Source: Primulina eburnea
Lineage: Eukaryota > Streptophyta > Magnoliopsida > Lamiales > Gesneriaceae
DNA: 64,000 nucleotides
NCBI RefSeq assembly: GCF_022965805.1
Contig: NC_133116.1
Coordinates: 3,410,001 to 3,474,000 of the forward strand
Direction: 5' to 3'
In this document: one piece after another, positions 47,690 through 61,197 of the stretch
Layout: each line of letters starts with the position of its first letter
How positions within the stretch are numbered: the first letter of the stretch is position 1
Notes under the pieces: model-generated
Seen by the model: the letters and a program-made list of their open reading frames with translations, nothing else
What the model was told of the DNA's origin: nothing
Database searches by the model: none
Program-made: the position numbers and the translations under genes

Positions 47690-48205
47690 GGAGTGTTTGG
47701 TTTGTTTGATTAGGTGAGTTTATTTTTTTTAAACACACCTAATCACTCGTTTGGTTCGATTTTTATTAAACCAAGTTAATCCCTCCTATGAATGATTAGG
47801 TTATATTAGGTAGGTTAAAATAATACCTCCTCACCCCCTAGGATTATTTATCACACTCTTAATACCTCATATTTTTCAAATTTTACCCTTCTCTTATATT
47901 CAAACTCACCACCACTTCCCGTCACCGACCGCCGCCGCCGCCGGCCGATTTTTCCGGCTGGCCGTTTCACGCCGCCGCCCCCGTCAGCCGTTTCCGGCCG
48001 GCCGCCGCTGCCACTGTAGCCGCCGCCGCGAAGGGAAAGGGCAATTTTGTCTTTTCATCAAAAAATTCAAAATTATCCTACACTTAAAAATCGTACCAAA
48101 CATAATATTATTTTACACCATATATTACAATCCTACCACAATCATTTTCTTTATCATTTACATACTAATCATTAGTTTATACTATCATTCCAACCAAACG
48201 TAGCA
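47690..48205. mobile_element. MITE-like element with a CCG-rich core
   Basis: The left end GGAGTGTTTGGTTTGTTTG and the right end CCAACCAAACGTAGC are imperfect inverted repeats, the 'TGTTTGGTT' type common in plant elements of PIF/Harbinger or hAT type. At 47925-48030 an extremely GC-rich block (GCCGCCGCCGCCGGCC and similar) sits in otherwise AT-rich DNA. No target duplication could be fixed and nothing is encoded. Confidence 0.55.
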
Positions 48206-51200
48206 TATATGTATACTAGGTACGGGCACCTCAATTTTTGAGGTGTCTTACCCAGGTTTAAGTCTAACATATGAGCATTTATATTTTTATCAGAAAAACT
48301 AATTATGTGTTCATATTTATGTAGGTCTTATTTAATAATGTAATTTTAAAAACTATAAATATTATGAGTATAATAATTTTTTAATTTTTTTTATTCGTAG
48401 TCATACAATTATTAATTCAAGTGGAATTGTGCTTAAAAAAGGAAAAAAATACGAAAGTGCGTGGAATTTATAAAAGTGAAAATAGTTAAGAAAAAGATTG
48501 AGTTGGTGTTCAAATGAGAAAAATTTAATAACATGGCTCAAATTGAATATAAAATATTTATTCATCTTAAAATCTAATCATTGATCTACTCCATAAATAA
48601 GTTATTATAAATTGGCAAATAAATTATCCATATTTAAATCATGGTAGTGGTTGTAAGGTGTCACATTTAATTACATTGTTGGTGCTAATGGATTTAGGAA
48701 CGTGGTAACTTTAACTTAAATATTAGTTGTAATATGAGTCATTAAACAATTGGTAAGAGCACATAAAATCTTGATGTACTCAAAGAAATTTAAAAACTTG
48801 TTAATGTAGACATGATTTCAATAGATATAACTTCTTCTTTTTTTTTTTTGAGAATTTAGTTGACGTATTTATGAATTTTGTAATCTCGAGTTTTTATTAT
48901 ATTTAAATATGAAAGTTAATTTAAAAGACAAGACAGCAGAATAGATGATTACAATGAGGGACTAATAAAAGAAATTAAAGTATATGAATAAAAATTGTTT
49001 GGAGCTCGTATTAAAAAGAAAGTACAGGTCAGTAACATGTAAACATAAGAAATTAACAGGGAACCAGTTGATGTACTATGAGGAAAATAAAAAGTAAATA
49101 AATAGAGTAACGAAGTGGAGATCATTTTTTATATACGTTGGTTTGATCAAGCATAATCTAAAATTTATAATACGTTTACACACATGTACAACGACTAAGC
49201 CTTTGTTTGTACCATAAAATAAAGATTTTACTATTAATTTAATATACATGGTTGTTTTGATAGAGCTCGATGTTATTTAGGGTTGTCTCAATGCCTGTTG
49301 CATAGCCTAGCAAGAACAAGAGCTTTGATTCCATGTTAAGCACTCTTCGTAAGGTGATGTCCCATATTGGGATGGAGTAAAATATTCTTATTAGTTCTTC
49401 ATTTTTTTTTTTTGAAATGTATAGTTGTATTGACATTGTCTACCGTCGATACACATACACTAAGATTGTTTTTCATTGAATTTGGTTTATATATTGAATA
49501 TGTAGTTAGCAAAGGATGGTTATTGATAAATTATAACATAACAAGTATGTTAAAAATTATGTAATTAAGCATATAATTATATATAAGGTAAAATAAACGG
49601 TGCCAAGTAAATTTTCATATATGATATAAAATGTGTTGATTCGTAGATAATTTATAATAAATGTCATGGTTGTTTTTGTTGATTGCAATAAAAGTAGGTT
49701 AGTCATCTGTAACTGTTCACTGGAGGTAAATTACAAGCTATAATTTTTTACTCAAAAACCATAGTCACAACCATATTTGGTGTATTTGCTGACACCTGCG
49801 ATGTTCAAAAAAAGTTAGTCATCATTTGTTTATGTCACATGTCAATGAAATGAACATTGTTATAAACAATAGAACAGTATGAAACTGAAAGTTTTCATAA
49901 TGAAAAGAATTCATTTTCTTAGATAATTTTAAAAATAACAAAATCTGTGTGGTGAATAAGAAATGGATGGATACAAGTCTACGAACTTCGGGAGAAGCTA
50001 TAAATAATAGAATTATATAAACTTTATATATAAAGAACGCAATAATAATTAATTATGATTAGATGTGGAAAGAAGATGTTATTGACATGTATTTTAGGAG
50101 AACATGATGTTTTAGAGGAAAACAAATGTGTTAAGATGAATTTATAATATCTGGTTGAACAATTTAATGTTTATTTATGTATAGATATATGACTATAGTT
50201 TAAGGAATATTAATTGATATTTTTATGTTATAGGAAGCACAAATTATAACGATTGAAAAAGTTGGTAGATTTTATGTATCGTATATTTCATTATAGTTCT
50301 AAACGCTTTCTAGTATGAATGATCAGTACATATGAAAGACAAAACAAAGGAGAGAAGCACAGGCAGAACAATGCGCCAAGAAAACCGAAAGGTAGACGGC
50401 GATAGGGAAGAAGCCGAACAACGAACAAGGAGGAGGGAGGAAGAAATGGAACCAAGACAAGTAGACATGAGTGGAAAAAAAACGAAGGAGAAGAGAAAAC
50501 CGGTCACAACACTGACACAAGCAACTCTCTCTTCACAGCTGCGTTGTTGGAAGGCCCAAAATTGAACACGTGTTTTTTGGGTTACCAGCTACGGAACAAA
50601 AACAGGCCCATTTCAAATTATTCATGCTTTTATATATGTAGATATTAATAAAAAGTGTATGTTGTGTGAATGTTTCATAGATCTATTTTCGTGATACGAG
50701 TCAACTTGATATATATTTAAAGTGAAAAGTAATTTTTTTAGTATAAAAAATTATATTTTTCATTAATAAGGTTGGTTTGAAGATTTGTACGATAATATCG
50801 ACCTGTGATTCATAAGAATTTTTGTGATTAATAAAATACTCCATTCAACTTTGCAATTAGAGATGTATATTAGATGGTAAGACGTCATCTGTTTATAGTA
50901 GAATTGCTTGTTCAATTCTTTGTCAGCTCTCATTTTTATTTTCAAGTTTGTTTTTAAATTTTTATTTATTTGTCTTTGTTGGGTCAATGATTAATAATTC
51001 TTTTGGAATTAGGAAGAGCAAAATCAACGGGCCTTGTTGAAAATTGGTAGCTCCGACAACGCCGTACACTGCCGTCGCTTAGTATGCTGCCCCCAAACCT
51101 AAAATCTTGGATTTGTGTCTCAACATGTTTGGACAACTATTCTAAAAATGGTTTTCAGAGTTGAAAACATTTTTGAACAATAAAAAAAACGATTTTATAG

Positions 51201-51914
51201 TTCAAAATGATTAATAATGTGTTTTGATAATTATTCTATAAAAAATATCTTAATTCTCATTTAACCCATATTTTTTTATTTTAAAAACATGAAAAAACAT
51301 ATTTCAATTATTATTTAAAAATTATACTTGGATAACTTTTTTAAAAATATTTTTCAAAAACGTATTACAAAATTTTAACAAAACAAATATTTTAATTTTT
51401 TTTTACTTATAAAACACAACAAACAATTTTAACATAATTGGCCAAACAGAACCTTAATTTTTTAAAATCTGTATAAAAATCTATAAGGAAAAGTACAAAT
51501 TTTTTATCTTATACATTTATTTATTTATTTGTGTATAATTTTGGTCATCCATGTTATATCATCTTTGTTTGAAAATACGTCACCGATGTACATAAACCAA
51601 AGCCTAGGAGATCACCAACTCAAATCACTCTATACACGAAACAAGTGGAATATTTTATAAACCAAAACAAGTATGTCGTAATGTAGCAGTATACCAATGG
51701 CATTAAAATCAGATCATGAAAGATGGAATTTATACCATTTTGGCGGAAGGGTAAGATGTTCTTTACTTTAACTAAAATCACCATATTCATATCAAGAAAT
51801 CTATCAACATCCTACTGTAAAGTTTAAGTTGTCGACTGCAAAATTATAACCACTAAATATGTCATCAAACCATCGTCGGACATATCCCACCTTATTAATA
51901 TGAGAGCAATCTAC
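48206..51914. other. gene-poor AT-rich DNA
   Basis: No gene was recognised. An open frame at 50332-50565 (+) is made almost only of charged residues and lacks homology I know. A degraded GTCTCAC-family copy lies at about 50670-50825. The patch at 51030-51110 is less AT-rich (GCTCCGACAACGCCGTACAC) but unassigned. Confidence 0.35.
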
Positions 51915-54900
51915 TCAATCACTAACCTTGTCATCAAATCCCTGATTCAAGTCTTGCCTGCTTTTTCCTCTCTTCATTTTCGCCTTCACACGGGATTTTG
52001 TTACGAGGGTCTGCACTGTGTTTGCGAAATTCCCAGCAGCCATGATTATGAGAAGAATCCCACTGGTAATTACCTGATATAGACGGACTATTTTAGTACC
52101 TTGGTAGGCAAAGTTGATCGATCACATACATTTAAGTAACAATAAATCAGTAATTCATAATAGTTCTTATTTCCCTTTTTTTTAAACAACAAAATAAAAT
52201 GAATAAGCAAGCAGCAAATTGCAGGTAAAAAATATAATCCGGTAACTTTACCTGCCACTCGGAAGTAAAACCACCAAGTGCAGTTTTAAGCAATAAGACC
52301 CCCAGATAGGCCTCAAAACCCTGAAAACAGAACATAGTGTTATTCATTCAGATCAGCTTTTTGGTAGTAGTCACAGCAAAGGATGATCTCTTCAGAAAAA
52401 GCACATTTTCCAAAGGAGGAGTTTATTCGAGTACGATATGCAACATTCAAGCTTTTATGATAAACCGAACTTAAATATGGGATACCTGCAAAGTAAAGAG
52501 GACAGGAAATAGCAACAATAATTGACCCTCCACCCCAGCAGTTTCTCCCCAAACAACATCCATTCTTCTGGCCTGCACGGTAAAATACCCACCGAAAAAT
52601 GTACGGCGAGAATGAAAGATCACTAAAATTGGTTCAAGGGACGAGTCCAAGTCAATCAGCCTAATTTTTTCATATTATGAATATGTTGCAATAGCTTTGG
52701 CACAAATTCAAGTATTAACCTTTCTCACGATCAAATTCCTTCCCTGTCAATCCACTCGCAAGTATTTGAAACCCAGCAAACTCACATAATTATTAGACAT
52801 TATTATTTAACAAATAACATCATTTAACAAAAATAAGTTCTCAACTTTGTCTTCTAAAATCTCAGTTTTTCAACAAATCAAAGTCTAAATAAAACTTATT
52901 TCAAATTTACAAAACCATAGATTTGATTGATAGCTTGTCAGTCATTGCGACAAAATTTTGACAATGAACTTTACTGGAAACTGGTCAGCCATTGCAAGAA
53001 AAATTTGAACTTGGAGTGGAGGAAGACATTTAGTAGCTGTGCATTTATATTGAGTGTGTTTGCATGCATGTGGGGAATAGCAGGGCTGAAGGTGCCAGTC
53101 CATGCTGGAATCTCTATATGGAGACTATAAAGATGTATAAATTTTTTAACTGAAACTCCAAGGGACGAGAAACGAGAGAATTGACTAGTGGAGCGCAAAA
53201 ACTACTTGTCAGGGAAAACATATATGAATTTACCTTGCCAAGTGCAATACGTGTGTACAGTCTCTGCCTTTGATATCTGTTCTGAAGAATCATGGAGACT
53301 CCTTGCATAATTGCCCATTTCAAAAACAATTGTACACCTCTCTACAATAGGCATTCTCGTTTCAATTATCTTTTATAGCAGAAAAGGGGGAAAAAGAGAA
53401 GAAAACAGCTAATGATACTAAGCCAGGTACACACGTTAATATTGATTACTGAGTTAGTGGATCAGTGCTTGTGTTTTTCTCAGGCAGTGAAATGTTGGCA
53501 AATGCATAAATACCTGTTTTTGGGAACAATCAGGTCCTCTCTCTATCTCCCATGTAAGACTTATGAGAGCCATAGCCATAGCATAATAGTGATGTTTAAT
53601 CCACCTGCACAAGTAGATTCATCACCAATGAAAGTATATAATACAGTCAATATCCAAAACTCACTTACGAAAGCACACAATACTGTGAATGTCCGAGAAT
53701 CTCAGCCTTGGAAAATAACATTTAAAAAGATTCTACATAAAGCTGAGACTGCAAACATCCCAGTTGAAAGTTTATCCCAGAAATTTTGGAGAAAGATCGG
53801 CCGGATGACCATATAGTCTCTTGTGTGAGCTTATAGAAGAAGTCAAACCACTCAAATAAGACATACTACTCAAAAAAATTAAAAATGATGTACTTTAATT
53901 TTTGTTTTAAATTTAATTATCAACACAATTGTCCAGCAATGGCTCCATGGGAAAGACACATACAAATGGAATTCAAGACAATAAAACTTCGTTACCAGGT
54001 CTATTTTATAAAGAGCACAGTTATGGTATAAGGAAGGACTATTCCTACCAATGCTGAATATCCAGCTTTGACCGTCAAATGAAACAAAAAAAGAAAATGG
54101 TGACAAATTATCGATCCCCTTTCATTCAGAGTTGATCAAAACAAAATTTCTACAAGAAAGACGAATCCAAAGACTTATTCAAAAGTCAGACATATGATTA
54201 GTAGTTGGATTTGGGATAAAGCAAATTTTTAAGGAATGCAACCCGATATACGGTAAGATCTTCAGTTGTCAATGAAGGTCACAGGCACAATTTAATAGAC
54301 AGAGCTAGGTGAAAAAGAAAGCGTTACATGTAAAGGGTCTAAGGGCCAAACATGATTTGGAAACTATATCAATCAAAACTGAAAATGTATGAACCGTGTC
54401 AATTACCATGGGCGTATGCCGCTTCCATTAACTCTCAAAATATTTTCTCTCAATGCCAAACTTGTGTAGAGATACAGCAACCATGCCTGGATGACAGAAA
54501 TTGAGTAGGCTACATTTTTAAGTGAAATTCGCATCAATGATATGTAAAAGAAAACACACATAATATACCTGGTAAAGCTGAACAGGCAGTGCAGGCAAAC
54601 ATCCATCCCAAATCCATGACCTTAACGTCAGCAGCAGTGATGGCAAAAAAAGGAACAAGCACGTTGTTCTATCCTGCCATGAGATACGAGTCATGCTAAA
54701 AATAAACCAGATAAGTAAGATTGCTTCCATCAAACGGCTAAGAAGATTTACAAAGCTCAAGACAATCAACCACCTCAAGCTATATGAATAATTTCCTTAG
54801 TGAAATTAACAAAATTAAAACTAATTAACAAAAAGCATGGCGGATACCAATGAGGGAATTTAAGGAAGCATATGCTCAAACCGTAGGTTGGCTTGGAATA

Positions 54901-55691
54901 TTTTAAGATGAAGCATACTCTGAACTTGTTGTATTCCTCTTTCACTTTCTGTTGCACGTCCTTTCTGTTCGCCCGCACATTAATAGGACCAAGAAACATC
55001 CTCAAAAAGCTCCCTACATCCACAGAGTGACAAATAAATATCATCACAACAGATTTCATATGTAGAATAAACTATCTACCAACACAAAATCAATAGAATC
55101 CCACCATGATATTTGCTCGGGAGAAATGCAGCTGCGTCTCCTTCGCTCAGGACATATCTCGCTCTAACCAAATCTTCCTCCAGCTTGAGAAAAATAATGA
55201 AAAAATTCAGCGGAAAGCATGCGATATACAAATACGATTCATTTGGTGGATAAAGGCATCAAAGAATAAGCTATATTTCCTCAGGCACGGATAAAGCACC
55301 CGTCTTGATAAATTCGTATCATAATTGAGCACCACGAAAATAGAAAATCAAATGGTTCTCCCCTTTTCAACATCGCGGTGAAATCAAAGGGAATTTTTTT
55401 TTTCCCACCAAAAACAAATTAATAACAGCATAACATCTGTATCTTGTGCATGCGCAGAGATGGTCAAGTTTTAAGCCGAGCACACACTTTTTCGGCGTGT
55501 TTGGAGCTTCGAAGAGAGGAACGCAGGGAACCGATGTGGGCGTCGAGTGACGCAACGCGCTGGCGGAGCGCGTCTTCTTCGCGGGAGGTGCGGGATATGA
55601 GGGACGCCGCTAAGTCCTGCAACTCCTTGGCTTCTTCTAGCAGCCTGGAAACCTGGTCCCCGACATCTCGATCATCCGGCGATTCTCCCAT
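51915..55691 (-). CDS. TMEM120/TMPIT-like multipass membrane protein
   Basis: Ten exons on the minus strand (55488-55691, 55105-55183, 54919-55013, 54569-54673, 54407-54486, 53514-53604, 53234-53341, 52486-52572, 52252-52320, 51915-52073) join in frame to 358 residues. An N-terminal coiled coil (EEAKELQDLAASLISRTS, LRQRVASLDAHIGSLRSSL) precedes about six membrane segments. Family phrases include FLRMFLGPINVRANRKDVQQ, CLFLFLPSLLLTLRSWIWDG, ALRENILRVNGSGIRPW, LQNRYQRQRLYTRIALGK, RRMDVVWGETAGVEGQ and a basic tail (KSRVKAKMKRGKS). Animal TMEM120A/B sit in the nuclear envelope and ER and have been linked to lipid metabolism and CoA binding. The plant role is not established. All introns are GT..AG with phases that fit. 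Confidence 0.93.
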
Positions 55692-57134
55692 CGGAGTATG
55701 ACGGTGCCTGGGAATTTGGGTATTATGGGGAATCGGGAAAATGGATGGATACAGAAGTCAGAAAAATATTGAATTAAATTAAAATCGAGAAGAGGGGATC
55801 CACGTACTCAGTCAGATTATGAGCACCACTTCCAAATTTCCAAAGGGCATTTACATAACTAGCAAAAAAACTGAAACCATATTCTAAATAACTAAAAAAT
55901 AAATTAATAGTAAAAATATTTTTAATCTTTGTATAACGTGATCAAATTCATCAAACAACATTTCGTTCGGAAAAAGATAGATCAAAACAAATTATAAGAA
56001 TTTGGAATAATGATATATCAGATTGAGGACTAAATTGAACTAAAATAACAATATAAATATAATGATTTGAATTGATTAAGCAATATAAGAATGTAAATAG
56101 AATTATATGAGTATATTTTAATTAATTAAGCAATATAAGAATGAAAGAAAATATTTTAGTATATGATGTTGATATTTAACAACTCATTATATCAATTAAT
56201 TGATAAATATGTTCATAAAATGTAAAAATTACATCTTAAAAATCTAAAATAATACTTACTTATAATTTGGAATAATTAAGAACATGTGACAACAAATTTT
56301 CATTTTAGTTTTATTCTAAGAGTATTACTTTTTATTGTGAATATCAGTAAGATCGACTCGTCTCACATATAAAAATTCACCAGACCTTCTCACAAGAGAC
56401 TTACTCTACACCAACATAACTTCCAATTTAGTTATGTTAACATCATACTAATAATTATTTGTAGGAATATCTTACTCTTACTTTTTTTGACTCATTTGTG
56501 TCATTTTTTAAAACAATTTCATAATAATTTTATCTATGTACCATTTGACTCTATTTTTTTATACATATAATAGATGTCGTCAATGATTTTTTTTTTTTAG
56601 AAAAATAAGCTGAAAAAGTATCAATTGTGATAACATTTGTGAATAAGCTCAATTTTTATTTTTATTTTCAAATTAAGTGTTTATTGATTTTTTAATTTAA
56701 TGTGTGCTTACCTTTTTATCAATATAATTGTCATTATATACTTGTATGTAGATAACTCTACAAATACAAATAAAATGTCATGGCATTATTGTTATGATTG
56801 AGTACTATTTGATAATATATAAATATGAGGAGACTTAAATAAATAGAATCTATGAGAGTAATTAAGACAATTAATCATTCAATTAATTTTATTTATTATC
56901 AAAATTAGTGAGAAAAAACTAATGAAAAAATTGATTGATATTCTACATATTTCTTTCTCATTTTAGCAATTGTATAACAATATTTTTCTAGCATCATATC
57001 ATCCAATGTATGTGGATGAACGATTCATTTGTCCACACATTTATATGTACTTCTTATTCAAATTTATTAATTTTTTATTACTATTATTCAAATTCACAAT
57101 TAAATTTAGATTTACAATATATTATATTTCCTCA
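55692..57134. other. TMEM120-like upstream region and AT-rich DNA
   Basis: The first 150 bp or so are leader and promoter. A partial GTCTCAC-family MITE is visible at about 56320-56405 (TTTTTATTGTGAATATCAGT, GACTCGTCTCACATAT). Otherwise nothing was recognised. Confidence 0.4.
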
Positions 57135-58885
57135 TGCATTTAGAAATTAATAGTTTGACAGAATAAATTTAAAATTTTGATTAAATACAATTTTATTTTC
57201 AATTCAAATTGTTTTATTTAATTTAAAAGTAATAATATTATTTTAATTTTTCATTTGTCATTATTTAATTTAGAATTTATTCGAACGACTCTTCGTTCAA
57301 AGCACTCACATACTTTATCATGAGTCCTTCATATATATAATTTTTTGAAGTTTTTTTTAAATCTAATTATATTAAAATCTATTTTTAATAATTTATTGAA
57401 TGAATTCAAATGATAGTGAAATAGAACAATAACTAACATAATTAATTTAATTTAGAATTTAAATGAAAGTCCAAGAAAGTTATTAAAATGAAAAAAATAA
57501 TTGATATTAATATTAAGTAAATTTAATAGTATTTTTTAAAAAAATAGCTCAAACATTTAAAAACGTGGAGATGACTTATTTGCTACATATAAATTAAAAT
57601 TAATTGATATTAATATTAAGTACATTTTTTAATAGTATGTTTATTTAAAATTAGCACAAAAATTTAAGAACATTGAGAAGAAAGTCAAAAACACAAAATA
57701 ATAACCATAAAACATGGTTAATTAGTATTAATTATTAATTAATGGAGTAAATGTGAAATTACCACATATGTTACCTAATAATGAAATAAATAAACATGTG
57801 AAGGGTAATAATGTCCGTTCACAATGAGAAAACTTTTCTATTATCCACACTTTTATAGGATGCATTTAGAAATTAATAGTTTGACAAAATAAATTTAAAA
57901 TTTTGATTAAATATAATTTTATTTTCAATTCAAATTGTTTTATTGAATTTAAAAGTAATAATGATAATTTTTATTTTTAATTTTTCATTTGTCAATATTT
58001 AATTTAGAATTTATTTGAATGACTCTTTGTTCATAGCACTCACATACTTTATCATGAGTCCTTCATATATATAATTTTTTGAAGTTTTTTTTTAAATCTA
58101 ATTATATTAAAATTTATTTTTAATAATTCATTGAATGAATTCAAATGATAGTGAAATAGAACAATAACTAACATAATTAATTTAATTTAGAATTTAAATG
58201 AAAGTCCAAGAAAGTTATTAAAACGAAAAAAATAATTGATATTAATATTAAGTAAATTTAATAGTATTTTTTTAAAAATAGTTCAAACATTTAAAAACGT
58301 GAAGATGACTTATTTGCTACATATAAATTAAAATATGAATATAATTAAAATGAAAAAAATAATTGATATTAATATTAAGTAAATTTTTTAATAGTATGTT
58401 TATTTAAAATTAGCACAAACATTTAAGAACATGGAGAAGAAAGTCAAAAACACAAAATAATAACCATAAAATATGGTTAATTAGTATTAATTATTAATTA
58501 ATGGACTAAATGTGAAATTACCACATATGTTACTTAATAATGAAAATAAATAAACATGTGAAAGGTAATAATGTCCATTCACAATGAGAAAATTTTTCTA
58601 CTATCCACACTTTTATAGGTATATAGATATATAGATTATTAATTAATGGACTAAATGTGAAATTATCACGTATGTTACCTAATAATGAAAAAAAATACAC
58701 ATGTGAAGGGTTAATAATGTCCGTTCACAATGAGAAAACTTTTCTACTATCCACACTTTTATAAGTATATATTAATGGACTAAATGTGAAATTACCACAT
58801 ATGTTACCTAATAATGAAAATAAATAAACATGTGAAGGGTAATAATGTCCATTCACAATGAGAAAACTTTTCTACTATCCACATT
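57135..58885. repeat. direct repeats: two 730-bp units plus shorter copies
   Basis: A block starting TGCATTTAGAAATTAATAG at 57135 recurs at 57861, 726 bp later, with a few per cent difference. Each unit ends with GAGAAAACTTTTCTA and CTATCCACACTTTTATAG. Two shorter partial copies follow at about 58640-58765 and 58770-58882 (TGGACTAAATGTGAAATTA and following). The minus-strand ends TCTATATATCTATATACC look Helitron-like, but no 3' hairpin was found. Confidence 0.85.
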
Positions 58886-59065
58886 ATTAAGTAACATATG
58901 TGGTAATTTCACATTTAGTCCATTAATTAATAATTAATACTAATTAACCATATTTTATGGTTATTATTTTGTATTTTTGACTTTCTTCTTCATGTTCTTA
59001 AATGTTTGTGCTAATTTTAAATAAACATACTATTAAAAAATTTACTTAATATTAATATCAATTAT
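58360..59065. repeat. near-perfect 182-bp inverted repeat
   Basis: The segment 58360-58541 is repeated in reverse complement at 58883-59065 with only a few mismatches, separated by about 340 bp. Read-through transcription would give a long hairpin RNA. Confidence 0.9.
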
Positions 59066-59204
59066 TTAGTCCATTTAATAAAGTGAATATTTGTATGGCA
59101 GAGGTTTATATTCAAATTGAAACAGAATAAATTGAGCTTATATTCAAACATTAAGTTGAATCAATCTCGAGCTTACAATTTTGAACCAATTAAGTGACCG
59201 CAAA

Positions 59205-59385
59205 AACTTGTGTGAGACGATTTCACATGTCGTATATGTGAGACGAGTCTCTTATTTGGATCACTCATGAAAAATTATTACTTTTTATGCTAAGAATATT
59301 ATTTTTTATTTTGAATATGGTATAGTTGACCCGTCTCACAGATTATGATCCGTGAGACGGTCTCAAATTGAGACCTACTCCTATG
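59205..59385. mobile_element. MITE of the GTCTCAC family, copy 5 (inverted)
   Basis: AACTTGTGTGAGACGATTTC at the left and GTGAGACGGTCTCAAATTGA at the right, with GGATCACTCATGAAAAATTA in between, follow the family in the opposite orientation to the copies at 20.9 and 46.5 kb. Confidence 0.7.
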
Positions 59386-61197
59386 TGACATTGTAGCTCA
59401 TACTCGACATTGTAGCTCATACTCAAATTTATAAATATAAATAGTATCTCACTCACCTCAATTCATTTTTAGAACATGTATAATGGTGCGAGAAAGTTTA
59501 CACAAACTTTTTCGTCTCATCTCGAGCTGATGTCAATATTTATATCTCCATTATATGTTTTTATAGTGATGAAATGACGTTGTAGATATAATGGAATTAT
59601 TAATTTTTTATTCTATCTATAACTTTGTATTAAAAAAAAAACACATAAATAAGAAAATACGCATAATTAAAAATGACATGATCAAATAGTTGGTGATTAA
59701 TGTATGGTCGTTGGTAATTTTTTCAAAAAATTGATTTTTCTTTTTCGATATTTCGATTTTTAATTTTTAATTTTTATAAAAAAATTAAAAATACGCGAAA
59801 TTCGTTTCCCCGTCGCTCCGAGGGGCGAGCAAACAAAATGGGGAAGGAAGACTCGTCGTCTTTCTCGCTTCGGCCAAGCTCGTACAAAAATGTGAGACTT
59901 GTATGAGGTGAAATTTCTGGAGGATTACTAATATTTCATGAAATTTTTTGAAATAAATTTGCAAATGTATAAGCATATCATGAAATTGAACTACTAGGAT
60001 GTTTTTACTAAAAAGTTATGCTAAGAAAATAGTAGTTCATTCATTCAGCACTAATCAAGTTTGACTAGATTAGTTGAAAAAAGATATATAAAAAATTCAA
60101 ATTTCACCCACAAATAACCCCTGTTTGCATGAGTAGTCCTGTTGAACTAGCTCGGCCCTCAGGAGTTGCCAGACCGAACCAGAGGCGGGGAGCAGTTGGT
60201 TTCTCTAGTCCAGTCCGTAGTTCCCACTTCCCGTACATGACGAATAATAACTATATAAAAATAAGAGAGTTAAATTACACATGATTCACGTTTCTTGTCT
60301 AAGCAGGGGCTTTCACAACGCAGAAAAATTTAGCAACGGGAAAAAAGAAAAAGATGTCTCCGAGTGATACTTTGGCAATAAAAGCATGTACCGGGGTAGT
60401 TAGACTCTCCAAATACCTCTAGATGGTTGGTCTTTTCTTACCATGTGTATATATGTTGCAAGTGTTCTTTGGTGCTTAGATTCGAACCATACATTCGCCA
60501 CCGCTTCATGTTTCTTGTTCCTCTGTGTAATCCACGAGAATAACAGACAGCTTCAACGCATCATCCTGCAGTATATAATATAAATAGAAATCCAGGCAAC
60601 AAATCAGGGCAGGTTACGATACATAAATCTTTTTAGTGATGAATCATAAATGACGCCCACTAGCGGATTATATTATAACTTCCGATGGCAACCAAACAAA
60701 TGCATAAAGCGCATTCTTTGCTACAAACGGGAATATACTGTTAGGTACCACGACAACCACTTGGTTAGACATGATATCGAGCAATGAGAATTTCTATTCA
60801 CAAGCTTCGGGATGTTAAAGTTGTTAACGAATTGGGTTTAAGAGCCTCAAATCATAGAAAGATACATAAATAGAACCAAGACATATTTGGTTAGATGCAT
60901 GCAATCATCCTTGATATAAATGTGAGCAGAAAAGAGATTCAGTCCACCCATTAACAGAGTCAGTTACATGGTTCTCTCATTCTCTATCAGAGGTATTCTA
61001 CTATTTACCATACTTAATTTCATTGAGGGATTGGAATGGAGTTTAGGAATCAATCCAACTCTATTTTATGGCTTCCCGTGTCTATTCAAAATATCTAGTC
61101 CATTTGGGGGACGCATTAGGAATATAAACAAGTTATGCTTCTAAAATTTCACGATTAGCTAGCTGGATTAAAAAAACAATCAGGTCCTGCTAAAGTT
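59386..61197. other. no gene firmly recognised
   Basis: A less AT-rich stretch at about 60120-60260 is unassigned. On the minus strand an acceptor-like TACTGCAG at about 60567-60574 is followed by an open stretch reading DDALKLSVILVDYTEEQET and a stop. This could be a last exon, but no partner exon was found. Confidence 0.35.
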
